Origin: Halomonas getboli | Lineage (GTDB): Bacteria; Pseudomonadota; Gammaproteobacteria; Pseudomonadales; Halomonadaceae | Length of the DNA stretch: 49,397 nucleotides | Direction of reading: 5' to 3' | Assembly (NCBI RefSeq): GCF_023094245.1 | Contig: NZ_JALMEW010000012.1 | Coordinates: 1 to 49,397 of the forward strand | Part shown: piece after piece, positions 1 through 7,375 of the stretch | Layout: every line of letters starts with the position of its first letter | How positions within the stretch are numbered: the first letter of the stretch is position 1 | Notes under the pieces: generated by a model | The model's database searches: none | Told to the model about the DNA's origin: nothing | Seen by the model: only the letters and a program-made list of their open reading frames with translations | Program-made: the position numbers and the translations under genes

Positions 1-357
1 TCGGCGATGTACGCCGCCAACCACCTCGAGGGCGTGGCCGCCATCGCCTGCATGACCTCCACCGGCTACACCCCGCTGATCGCCTCGCGCATCCGCTCCG
101 GGCTGCCGATCGTCGGCCTGGCACACAGCCCCGTCGCCCAGCGGCGCATGGCGTTGTATCGTGGAGTCATCTCGCTGCCCTTCGACACCAGCGAGATGTC
201 GGCCGACGAGCTCAACGACCGCGCCCTGGATCGAGTGGTGGCCAAGGGCATCGCGGTTCCCGGGGATCACGTCATCCTCACTCGCGGCGACCACATGAAC
301 GCCCATGGCGGCACCAATACCCTGCGCATCATCAAGGTGGAAGCCCAGCATGAGTGA
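1..357 (+). CDS. pyk: Pyruvate kinase, C-terminal fragment (5' end outside window)
   Basis: The open frame enters from the left edge and encodes the last 118 residues of a pyruvate kinase, the final glycolytic enzyme (phosphoenolpyruvate + ADP to pyruvate + ATP). What is visible is the C-terminal alpha/beta domain: the ACMTSTGYTPLIASRIRSG stretch is the usual start of that domain, and the end has the VILTRGD/GGTNTLRIIKV pattern. The catalytic barrel lies outside the window, so activity cannot be judged here. I cannot tell pykA from pykF. The stop codon overlaps the start of mgsA by 8 nt (ATGAGTGA), so the two genes are probably co-transcribed and translationally coupled. Confidence 0.93.
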   Translation, partial: SAMYAANHLEGVAAIACMTSTGYTPLIASRIRSGLPIVGLAHSPVAQRRMALYRGVISLPFDTSEMSADELNDRALDRVVAKGIAVPGDHVILTRGDHMNAHGGTNTLRIIKVEAQHE

Positions 358-826
358 GACACGCCCGCGGCGGGACATCCGCCGCACCCTGCCGGCGCGC
401 AAGCGCATCGCCTTGATCGCCCATGACGGCAAGAAGCCGGAGATGATGGCCTGGGCCGAGCGCTGGCAGGACACCCTGAGCCGCCACGCGCTGGTCGGCA
501 CCGGCACCACCGCGACCCGGCTCGCCCGGCAGCTGGGGCTCGAGATCGAGCCGCTGATGAGCGGCCCGCTGGGCGGCGATCAGCAGATCGGCGCACGCAT
601 TGCCGAGCAGGGCCTCGACCTGCTGATCTTCTTCTGGGACCCCTTCGCGCCCCAGCCCCACGATCCCGACGTCAAGGCGCTGCTGCGCCTGGCCGCGCTG
701 TGGAACGTCCCGGTGGCCTGCAATCCCGCTAGCGCGGACTTCCTGCTCAGCTCGCCCCTGCTCGGCCGCGACGTCGAGATCGATATCCCCGATGCCGGCG
801 GCTGGATCTCGGCGCGCGCCGACTGA
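350..826 (+). CDS. mgsA: Methylglyoxal synthase
   Basis: This 158-residue protein (E. coli MgsA has 152) eliminates phosphate from dihydroxyacetone phosphate to give methylglyoxal, a bypass that releases phosphate when lower glycolysis backs up. Family residues are visible: His25 and Lys29 in AHDGKKP, the phosphate-binding GTGTT at 50-54, SGPLGGDQQ with the catalytic Asp77, then FFWDPF (Asp97), His104 and Asp107. I use the ATG at 350 rather than an in-frame upstream codon at 305, because it gives the expected length and couples to the pyk stop. Sitting between pyruvate kinase and glucose-6-phosphate isomerase makes sense as a triose-phosphate overflow valve. That regulatory reading is inference. 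Confidence 0.95.
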   Translation: MSETRPRRDIRRTLPARKRIALIAHDGKKPEMMAWAERWQDTLSRHALVGTGTTATRLARQLGLEIEPLMSGPLGGDQQIGARIAEQGLDLLIFFWDPFAPQPHDPDVKALLRLAALWNVPVACNPASADFLLSSPLLGRDVEIDIPDAGGWISARAD

Positions 827-874
827 GCGCCACGACAAGAAGACATAAAGAAAGCCCCAACGAGGACACCTTGC

Positions 875-2542
875 ATGTTTCAGCTCACCCGCAGCGTCAC
901 CTGGCAGGCCCTGAAGCGTCTGCATGACGACACCGCCAGCGACCGCATCGCCGACTACTTCACCGCCGACCCGAAGCGCTTCGACAAGATGAGCCTGCGC
1001 GTCGGCGGCCTGTTCCTCGACTACTCCAAGCATCACATTTCCGAGGCGGTGCTGGAGAAGCTGCTCGAACTGGTCGACCACTCGGCGCTGGTCCAGCGCC
1101 GCGCCCAGATGTTCTCCGGCGACATCATCAACGTCACCGAGAATCGTCCGGTGCTGCACACCGCGCTGCGCAACGTCGGCGAGGGTCCGCTGATGGTCGA
1201 CGGCGAGGACGTGATGCCGGAGATCCAGCGCACCCGCGAGCAGATCAAGCGCTTCTCCGAGGCGGTACGCAGCGGCGAGTGGAAGGGCTACAGCGGCGAG
1301 CGCATCAAGGACGTGGTCAACATCGGCATCGGCGGCTCCGATCTGGGGCCCAACATGGCCTGCCGGGCGCTGCTCAAGTACCGCCATCCGGAGCTCAACT
1401 TCCACTTCGTTTCCAACGTCGACGGCGCCCACATCCAGAAGGTGCTCAGCGGGCTCGACCCGGCCACCACGCTGTTCATCGTCTCGACCAAGACCTTCTC
1501 CACCCAGGAGACGCTGCTCAACGCCAAGACCGCGCGTCGCTGGTTCCTGGAGCAGGCCGGCGAGGACGCCGACGTGGGCGCGCACTTCGTCGCCGCCTCC
1601 ACCAACCGCAAGGCGGCCATGGAATTCGGCATCCGCGAAGAGAACGTCTTCGAGTTCTGGGCCTGGGTCGGCGGACGCTATTCCATGTGGTCGTCGATCG
1701 GCCTGCCGATCGCGCTGGCCGTGGGCTTCGAGGGCTTCATGGAGATGCTCGAGGGCGCCTACGAGATGGACCAGCACTTCCTGACCGCGCCCAACGCCGC
1801 CAACATGCCGGTACTGATGGCGCTGATCGGGATCTGGTACATCAATTTCACCGGCGCCGAGACCCACGCCATCGTGCCCTACGACCAGGCGCTGCATCAG
1901 TTGCCGTCCTTCCTGCAGCAGCTCGACATGGAGTCCAACGGCAAGTCGGTGGACATCTTCGGCCACCCGGTCGACTACAAGACCGGGCCGATCGTCTGGG
2001 GCCAGACCGGCTCCAACGGCCAACACGCCTTCTTCCAGCTGCTGCACCAGGGCACCCGCTACGTGCCGATCGACTTCATCGCCTCGCTCAAGCCCGAGCC
2101 CGGCATGGAGGATCACCACTTCGCGCTGCTGACCAACATGCTGGCCCAGGCCAACGCCTTCATGGAAGGCAGCCAGAAGGGCAGCGACCTGGACCCCTAC
2201 AGCTGCCCGGGCAACCGCCCCTCCAGCACCCTGCTGCTCGACGAGCTGACGCCGAAGAACCTCGGCGCCCTGATCGCCCTGTACGAGCACAAGGTGTTCG
2301 TCCAGGGGGTGATCTGGAACATCAACTCCTTCGACCAGTGGGGCGTGCAGCTCGGCAAGCGCATCGCCGGCGAGATCAGCGAGCGCATCGACGAAAACAG
2401 CCAGGACTTCGACGGCTCCACCCAGGGCCTGCTGACGCTGGTGCGAGAGCACTTCCCGAGCCAGAAGCGCCAGGCCGGCAACGGCGAGGCGCCCAAGGCC
2501 AAGCCGGAACCGAAACCCAAGCGCAGCAAGACCTCGAGCTGA
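875..2542 (+). CDS. pgi: Glucose-6-phosphate isomerase
   Basis: This 555-residue phosphoglucose isomerase (E. coli 549) interconverts glucose-6-phosphate and fructose-6-phosphate in the cytoplasm. The sugar-phosphate loop GIGGSDLGP is at 151-158. The ESNGKSVD segment supplies the catalytic Glu near 353, GSNGQHAFFQL the His near 384, and GVQLGKRIAGEI the Lys near 495. The C-terminus ends in a Lys/Pro-rich tail (KAKPEPKPKRSKTSS) that is longer than usual and probably disordered. The ATG at 875 is preceded by a GAGGAC ribosome-binding site. The gap after mgsA is 48 nt, so pyk-mgsA-pgi could be one transcript. Confidence 0.97.
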   Translation: MFQLTRSVTWQALKRLHDDTASDRIADYFTADPKRFDKMSLRVGGLFLDYSKHHISEAVLEKLLELVDHSALVQRRAQMFSGDIINVTENRPVLHTALRNVGEGPLMVDGEDVMPEIQRTREQIKRFSEAVRSGEWKGYSGERIKDVVNIGIGGSDLGPNMACRALLKYRHPELNFHFVSNVDGAHIQKVLSGLDPATTLFIVSTKTFSTQETLLNAKTARRWFLEQAGEDADVGAHFVAASTNRKAAMEFGIREENVFEFWAWVGGRYSMWSSIGLPIALAVGFEGFMEMLEGAYEMDQHFLTAPNAANMPVLMALIGIWYINFTGAETHAIVPYDQALHQLPSFLQQLDMESNGKSVDIFGHPVDYKTGPIVWGQTGSNGQHAFFQLLHQGTRYVPIDFIASLKPEPGMEDHHFALLTNMLAQANAFMEGSQKGSDLDPYSCPGNRPSSTLLLDELTPKNLGALIALYEHKVFVQGVIWNINSFDQWGVQLGKRIAGEISERIDENSQDFDGSTQGLLTLVREHFPSQKRQAGNGEAPKAKPEPKPKRSKTSS

Positions 2543-2585
2543 TGCTAGAAGGAGCGCCTATGCCCTCAGGCGCGGGGTCGGGCGC

Positions 2586-2975
2586 CTATAATGCGCCGCG
2601 TCCGACCCTCTGCCCCCACCAGGCAGCGGCGAGCCACAGCGGCACGCTGCCGACGCCATAGGCCAGCGCCAGCCCGGGGCGCGACGTCTCCAGCAGATAG
2701 AGCGTCTCCAGGCCGAACAGCGAGAAGGTGGTGAAGCCGCCGCAGAAGCCGGCCACCAGAAAGGGCTGCCAGCGGGCGGCATGGCCGGTGATGCGGTGCG
2801 CCGCCCGGGCGGCGAAGGTGGCGATCAGCCAGGAGCCGACCAGATTGACCGCCAGGGTGCCCCACAGGAAGGCGCTGCCCAGCGCCTGCATCACGCCGAG
2901 CCCCACCAGATGACGCGACAGCGCCCCCAGTCCGCTGCCGAGCCCCACCGCCAGGTAGCTGCGCCAGCCCGTCAT
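2586..2975 (-). CDS. crcB: Fluoride ion channel CrcB/FluC, second copy
   Basis: This 129-residue protein has four predicted membrane segments and belongs to the CrcB/FluC family, which exports toxic fluoride as antiparallel dimers. Family marks are GSGLGALSRHLVG near the N-terminus, WGTLAVNLVGS in helix 2 (the pore Asn), and CGGFTTFSLFGLETL in helix 3 (the Phe-box/TTFS motif). It starts at an ATG that overlaps the stop of the upstream copy by 4 nt (ATGA), so translation is coupled. Two adjacent crcB genes are known in other bacteria, and the products may form a heterodimer. A plus-strand TATAAT lies over its stop codon but nothing suitable follows it. Confidence 0.9.
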   Translation of the reverse strand: MTGWRSYLAVGLGSGLGALSRHLVGLGVMQALGSAFLWGTLAVNLVGSWLIATFAARAAHRITGHAARWQPFLVAGFCGGFTTFSLFGLETLYLLETSRPGLALAYGVGSVPLWLAAAWWGQRVGRGAL

Positions 2976-3358
2976 GCGCCACCTCCGGCCAGCCACCAGC
3001 CCAGCGCTGCAGCGGCCACGCCGGCCATCAGGGTAATCAGCACGTTGGCCGCGGCCGGGCCAGTGCGGCCCTCCTGCCACAGGGTCAGGGTCTGCAGGCT
3101 GAAGGACGACACCGTGGTGAAGCCGCCGAGCCCGCCGACTGCCAACAGCGACCAGGCCGGCGACGCCGTCAGCGGCCAGCCCAGTGCCGGCGCCAGGGCG
3201 CCGATCGCCAGGCAGCCCAGCACGTTCACCACCAGGGTGCCCCAGGGGAAACCGCGCCCCAGCCAGCGCGCCGCCAGGTCGCCTACCGCCAGGCGCGCCA
3301 TACCACCCAGCGCTCCTCCCACTGCCACCAGCCCCAGGCCGACGATGCCGCCGCTCAT
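2972..3358 (-). CDS. crcB: Fluoride ion channel CrcB/FluC, first copy
   Basis: This 128-residue, four-helix CrcB/FluC homologue carries GGALGGMARLAVG, WGTLVVNVLGC and GGLGGFTTVSSFSLQTL. In helix 3 it reads TTVSSF where its partner reads TTFSLF, so one position of the phenylalanine/serine pore lining differs between the copies. That fits two subunits specialised for opposite orientations, which is inference. I start at the ATG at 3358; an ATG five codons earlier (3373) is equally open. I looked for the conserved fluoride riboswitch in the leader and did not find it. A terminator hairpin does occur upstream at 3413-3440. Confidence 0.9.
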   Translation of the reverse strand: MSGGIVGLGLVAVGGALGGMARLAVGDLAARWLGRGFPWGTLVVNVLGCLAIGALAPALGWPLTASPAWSLLAVGGLGGFTTVSSFSLQTLTLWQEGRTGPAAANVLITLMAGVAAAALGWWLAGGGA

Positions 3359-3412
3359 GATCCGTCTCCGCATGAATTCGCCAACATGCTAACGAAGCCG
3401 GGGGAAGCCGAC

Positions 3413-3440
3413 AAAAAAACGCCACCCGAGGAGGGTGGCG
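3413..3440 (-). terminator. Rho-independent terminator in the crcB leader
   Basis: Read on the minus strand, CGCCACCC and GGGTGGCG pair around a short loop and are followed by a run of seven T. No minus-strand gene precedes it, because the next gene upstream (3633) runs the other way. It therefore ends a leader transcript or a small RNA, rather than a known mRNA. See the matching finding. Confidence 0.8.
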
Positions 3441-3514
3441 CAGGGGGCATGCTTGCCTTGCAGGGAATATCGCCGTGGAGGCTTGAAAACAAAGATGACA
3501 TAGACTTCGACATA

Positions 3515-3531
3515 TGTACAACTCTCGTACA
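3515..3531. promoter_or_regulatory. Inverted repeat TGTAC-N7-GTACA in the divergent region
   Basis: Five-base arms TGTAC and GTACA flank seven bases, about 100 bp upstream of the mechanosensitive channel start and 75-100 bp before the minus-strand terminator. The spacing and symmetry fit a dimeric regulator's operator. MerR-type light/B12 regulators use TGTACA-like sites, but I cannot assign a protein from arms this short. Confidence 0.3.
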
Positions 3532-3632
3532 CCATTGTAGGACGCTCGAGACTCGACGCCTTTCCCCCAGACTGGGAAGATGCCGACTATTACCATGCCT
3601 CACACCCACGCCACGACAAGGAGGCCCATCGC

Positions 3633-5939
3633 GTGACGCTCCCCAGACGAACCCTCTATCTGCTCAGCGGCTGGCTCCTGGCCTGTCTGCTGCTGGTCTC
3701 GGGCCCGCTGCAGGCACAGCAGAACCCCGACGGCCAGCAGGCGGCCAACGCCACCCTGGCCAGCCTGCTGGAGAATCCCGAGACGCGCCAGCAGCTGATC
3801 GACCAGCTGCGCGCCCAGGCCCAGGCGCCGGCCGATGCCGCCACCGAGGCGGCCAAGGAGGTCGCCAGCGAGCCCTCGCTGCCGCGCCAGCTGGCCAACG
3901 CCACCAGCCACGTCGTCGATGAGCTGGGCGGACAGATCGGCCGCGCGGCCGATACCCTGGTCAGCCTGTTCGAGGGCGGCCTGGGTGACGACAGCGGCTT
4001 CGACATGGCCGCCTTCACCAGCGCCGCCATCAACCTCGGCATGGTCATCCTGGCGACCTTCGTGCTGTTCGTCGTCATCCGCCGACTCGCCCGACCGCTC
4101 TTCACCCGCCTCAGCCAGTGGTCGCTGAACGGCCAGGGCCTGCAGCCGCTGCTGCGGCTGGTGCTGTGCGTCGGCGTCGCGGCGCTGATCGATGCCCTGG
4201 TGGTGGCCCTGGCCTACGTCGGCGGCAATCTGGTCGCCACCTTCGCGGTGGGCGAGAGCGGCGAACTCTCCACCCGCGCCTCGCTGTTCCTCAACGCCTT
4301 CCTGGTCATCGAGCTGCTCAAGGCCGCGGTGCGGATGCTGTTCGCCTCGCACTACGAGGGGCTGCGGCTGCTGCCCATCGGGGCCGACAGCGCGCGCTAC
4401 TGGAACCGCTGGATCGCCCGCCTGATCGGCCTGGCCGGCTACGGCCTGATGGTGGGGGTGCCGCTGGTCAACGTCTACCTGTCGCCGTCGCTGGGCAGCG
4501 CCGTGGGCACCCTGATCATGCTCGGCGCCTACGTCTACGCCCTGGCCGTGGTGCTGCGCAATCGCCAGCCCCTGCGCCAGGCCCTGAACCACAAGGCCGG
4601 GCAGACCACCATGACCGCCAGCCGGGTCTCGCTGCAGCTGTTCGCCCGCACCTGGCACCTGTTCGCGCTGGCCTACTTCACGGTGGTGCTGGTGCTGACC
4701 CTGACCCGCCCCGAGACCGCCCTGCCCTTCGTGCTGCTGGCCACGCTCAAGACGCTGGTGACCGTGCTGGCGGGCATGCTGATCTCGTCCTTCCTGACCC
4801 AGACCATCGGCCGCCGCATTCGCCTCAACGACGATCTGCGTCGCAAGCTGCCGCTGCTGGAGGCGCGGCTCAACAGCTACGTGCCCACCGCGCTGCGGGT
4901 CGTGCGCGCCGTGATCCTGATCGTGGTGGTGATGCTGGTGCTGAACGCCTGGGGCGCCTTCGACCTCGCCGCCTGGTACGCCTCCGAAGCCGGCCGCAGC
5001 CTGGTCGGCAAGCTGGTCAGCGTGTTCGTGATCCTGGCAGTAGCCGCCGGCGCCTGGCTGGGGCTGGCCAGCCTGATCGAGCACAAGCTGAACCCCGAGA
5101 CCGGCGGCGGCATGCCCTCGGCCCGGACCCAGACCCTGCTGGCGCTGTTCCGCAACGCCCTGGCCATCGCCCTGATCACGCTGACGGCGATGATCGTGCT
5201 GTCCGAGATCGGCATCAACATCGGCCCGCTGATCGCCGGCGCCGGGGTGCTGGGCCTGGCCATCGGCTTCGGCGCCCAGAAGCTGGTGCAGGACATCATC
5301 ACCGGGGTCTTCATTCAGATCGAGAACGCCATGAACACCGGCGACGTGATCACGGTGGGCGGGGTCACCGGGGTGGCCGAGAAGCTGAGCATCCGCTCGG
5401 TGGGCATCCGCGACCTCTCCGGCACCTACCACATCGTGCCCTTCTCCAGCGTCGACACCGTCTCCAACTACATGCGCGACTTCGCCTACCACGTCGGCGA
5501 GTACGGCATCGCCTACCGCGAGGACATCGACCAGGCGATCCAGGCCCTGCGCGACGCCTTCGACGACCTCGCCAACGACGAGGAGCAGAAGGCCAAGCTG
5601 CTGGAGCCGCTGGAAGTGGCCGGGGTCATCGCGCTGGCCGACAGCTCGGTCAACATCCGCGTGCGCCTGATGACCACCCCGGGCGACCAGTGGGCCGTGG
5701 GCCGCGCCTACAACCGGCTGGTCAAGCTGCACTTCGACGCCGCCGGCATCGAGATTCCCTTCCCGCACACCACGCTCTACTTCGGGGAGAACAAGGACGG
5801 CAGCGCGCCGCCGGCCAACCTGCGCATCCTCGACAAGCAGGCCGCCGGATCCGACGAGCATCGTCAGCAGGACGCCCACTTCGGCCCGGCCGATACCGGC
5901 GCCGCCCGGGAGGTCCACAACCAGGACGACGGCAGCTGA
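3633..5939 (+). CDS. Large MscS-family mechanosensitive channel, YbiO-like
   Basis: This 768-residue membrane protein belongs to the MscS superfamily, channels that open under membrane tension and release solutes after hypo-osmotic shock. It starts at a GTG with an AAGGAG site 9 nt upstream. A signal peptide (about 1-28, ending LQAQQ) is followed by an Ala/Gln-rich periplasmic region, then about ten hydrophobic segments. The pore helix and beta domain lie near residues 525-700: LIAGAGVLGLAIGFGAQKLV, then QDIITGVFIQIENAMNTGD and VAEKLSIRSVGIRDLSG. These match E. coli YbiO (741 aa) better than MscS or MscK. Such a channel suits a halophile that fills itself with compatible solutes. The acidic, polar C-terminal tail is unassigned. 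Confidence 0.9.
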   Translation: MTLPRRTLYLLSGWLLACLLLVSGPLQAQQNPDGQQAANATLASLLENPETRQQLIDQLRAQAQAPADAATEAAKEVASEPSLPRQLANATSHVVDELGGQIGRAADTLVSLFEGGLGDDSGFDMAAFTSAAINLGMVILATFVLFVVIRRLARPLFTRLSQWSLNGQGLQPLLRLVLCVGVAALIDALVVALAYVGGNLVATFAVGESGELSTRASLFLNAFLVIELLKAAVRMLFASHYEGLRLLPIGADSARYWNRWIARLIGLAGYGLMVGVPLVNVYLSPSLGSAVGTLIMLGAYVYALAVVLRNRQPLRQALNHKAGQTTMTASRVSLQLFARTWHLFALAYFTVVLVLTLTRPETALPFVLLATLKTLVTVLAGMLISSFLTQTIGRRIRLNDDLRRKLPLLEARLNSYVPTALRVVRAVILIVVVMLVLNAWGAFDLAAWYASEAGRSLVGKLVSVFVILAVAAGAWLGLASLIEHKLNPETGGGMPSARTQTLLALFRNALAIALITLTAMIVLSEIGINIGPLIAGAGVLGLAIGFGAQKLVQDIITGVFIQIENAMNTGDVITVGGVTGVAEKLSIRSVGIRDLSGTYHIVPFSSVDTVSNYMRDFAYHVGEYGIAYREDIDQAIQALRDAFDDLANDEEQKAKLLEPLEVAGVIALADSSVNIRVRLMTTPGDQWAVGRAYNRLVKLHFDAAGIEIPFPHTTLYFGENKDGSAPPANLRILDKQAAGSDEHRQQDAHFGPADTGAAREVHNQDDGS

Positions 5940-5945
5940 GCCGTG

Positions 5946-5975
5946 CCCGGGCGGCGTCCGCGGATGCCGCCCGGG
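5946..5975 (+). terminator. Probable terminator of the mechanosensitive channel gene
   Basis: Six bases after the stop, CCCGGGCGGC and GCCGCCCGGG form a perfect 10-bp stem around a 10-nt loop. It is followed by only TTT, so the U-tract is weak. Confidence 0.55.
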
Positions 5976-6027
5976 TTTCCCCATGCCCTCCGCCACGCTC
6001 CCTGACAGACGGCGGAACGCACCACGA

Positions 6028-6057
6028 AGAAGGGGCTGCCGATCGGCAGCCCCTTCT
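6028..6057. terminator. Bidirectional terminator between convergent channel and hem genes
   Basis: AGAAGGGGCTGCC and GGCAGCCCCTTCT pair perfectly (13 bp) around GATC. TCTTGTTTCC follows on the plus strand and TTCG on the minus strand. It lies between the convergent channel gene and hemY and could end both transcripts. Confidence 0.7.
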
Positions 6058-6118
6058 CTTGTTTCCTGCTCTCTGGTTGACTGGCCCGCCGGGCGCCGGC
6101 GGGCGCGGATGTGCTCGC

Positions 6119-7375
6119 TCAGGAGGCCTGACGGGCGCCGTTGCGCGCCAGGGTATCCTCGGGCTCGGTGGGCTGAGGCAGCGAGGGCAGCGACTTGTCG
6201 AGCAGCTCGACGCTGCGGCGATAGTAGAGCTGGCTCTTGTTGTGCTCGCCCAGGTTGGCATAGAGCCGCGCCAGCTCGGCGCACACCACGCCGCTCGGGC
6301 GCTGGCGCTGACTGGCCTCGAAGTACTCCTGGGCCTTGCCCCAGTAGGCGTTGCGCAGCGACAGGCGCCCCAGGGTCAGCAGCAGATCCGGGTCATTGGG
6401 CCGCTCCTGCAGCCACTTCTCGGCCACCACCAGCTGGCGGGCGGCATCCACCTCGAGCAGACCGTAGCGGAGTACCAAGCGGCTGTCCCACTGCTCCTTG
6501 AGCGAGTGACGCAGCAGGCGCTCGGCGATGCCCTGCTCGTTGCCGCGCACCAGCGCCTCGGCGTAGAGCACGATCAGCTCGACCTTGTTGCGCAGCTCCT
6601 CGGGCATGTCGGCCCACAGGTTGCGTACCCGCTCGATGTCGCCCGGCTGGCGGGCCTCACGGGTGATCAGCTCGCGATAGGCCTGCAGCTCGAGCTGCTC
6701 GCGTTCCTCGCTGGAAATCAGCTGCTGGGCGCCCAGCCGCGGCAGCAGGCGGCGCAGGCCGTCCCAGTCGCTGAGGCTGATGTAGGCCTGCTTAAGCTGC
6801 TTGAGCACCTGTGGATGGTTGGGCAGATGGCGATCCAGGCGGGTGAGGATGGCCAGAGCCTCCTCGTACTGCTGGCGGTCCAGCATCAGCTGGGCCTGCA
6901 TCATGCCCACCGCGGTGTCGGCGCCCTCGGTGCTGAGATGCGCGCGCTTGAGCAGGGTGTCGGCCTGCTCGTAGCGGCCCTGGTAGTGGGCCGCCAGCGC
7001 CGCGGAGAGGTAGTTGACCAGCGGTGTGCTGGAATCGTCGGCGGCCTTGACCAGCGACTTCTCGGCGCGCTTCCAGCGGCCCTCGGCCAGCGCCACCAGG
7101 CCGCGCACGGTGCGCTTCATGGCGGTGCGGTTGCGCGAGCGGCTGTTCCACACCTTGAAGCGCGACACCGGCCGCGACAGGCGCATCAGCAGGCGCAGCG
7201 CGAAGTGCAGCACGATGAAGGCGGCCAGCAGCAGCACCAGGCCGAACCAGAAGGAGGTCTGATAGGAGGTGTCGCCGACGCGCACCAGCCAGTAGCCGGG
7301 CACCGACATCATCAGCTGGCCGAACAGGGCCCCGACCGCGAGCCCGACGACGATGAGCAGGATCAGCTTTCTCAT
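6119..7375 (-). CDS. hemY: HemY: inner-membrane TPR protein of the heme locus
   Basis: This 418-residue protein has two N-terminal membrane helices (about 1-25 and 40-65) followed by tetratricopeptide repeats, the layout of proteobacterial HemY. It is not the protoporphyrinogen oxidase that shares the name in Bacillus. Conserved HemY-like stretches include RNRTAMKRTVRGLVALAEGRWKRAE-type sequence after the helices and YLSAALAAHYQGRYEQAD. Its biochemical role is thought to be organising late heme synthesis at the membrane, but it is not settled. The start codon overlaps the hemX stop by 4 nt (ATGA), so it is the last gene of the hemCDXY operon. Confidence 0.92.
   Translation of the reverse strand: MRKLILLIVVGLAVGALFGQLMMSVPGYWLVRVGDTSYQTSFWFGLVLLLAAFIVLHFALRLLMRLSRPVSRFKVWNSRSRNRTAMKRTVRGLVALAEGRWKRAEKSLVKAADDSSTPLVNYLSAALAAHYQGRYEQADTLLKRAHLSTEGADTAVGMMQAQLMLDRQQYEEALAILTRLDRHLPNHPQVLKQLKQAYISLSDWDGLRRLLPRLGAQQLISSEEREQLELQAYRELITREARQPGDIERVRNLWADMPEELRNKVELIVLYAEALVRGNEQGIAERLLRHSLKEQWDSRLVLRYGLLEVDAARQLVVAEKWLQERPNDPDLLLTLGRLSLRNAYWGKAQEYFEASQRQRPSGVVCAELARLYANLGEHNKSQLYYRRSVELLDKSLPSLPQPTEPEDTLARNGARQAS

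Noticed and set aside
332..2452. Very long open frame (706 codons) on the minus strand across mgsA and pgi
   Set aside because: It is a shadow of high-GC codon usage: composition is repetitive Gly/Val/Leu/Gln/His, no family is recognisable, and the plus strand carries two clear enzymes.
2587..2592. Perfect TATAAT on the plus strand at the pgi/crcB junction
   Set aside because: No acceptable -35 at 16-18 bp and no gene or RNA follows in that direction; it overlaps the crcB stop codon.
3359..3632. Fluoride riboswitch in front of crcB
   Set aside because: I searched the minus strand for the GG-GATGG, ACCGC and TGATGCCT-like core; only a short GGCGAT without the partner strands is there. The terminator remains unexplained.
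3600..6284. 894-codon minus-strand frame antisense to the mechanosensitive channel, and a 1141-codon plus-strand frame at 4118-7543
   Set aside because: Both cross real genes and terminators, have shadow-like composition rich in His, Gln, Arg and Gly, and begin without ribosome-binding sites.
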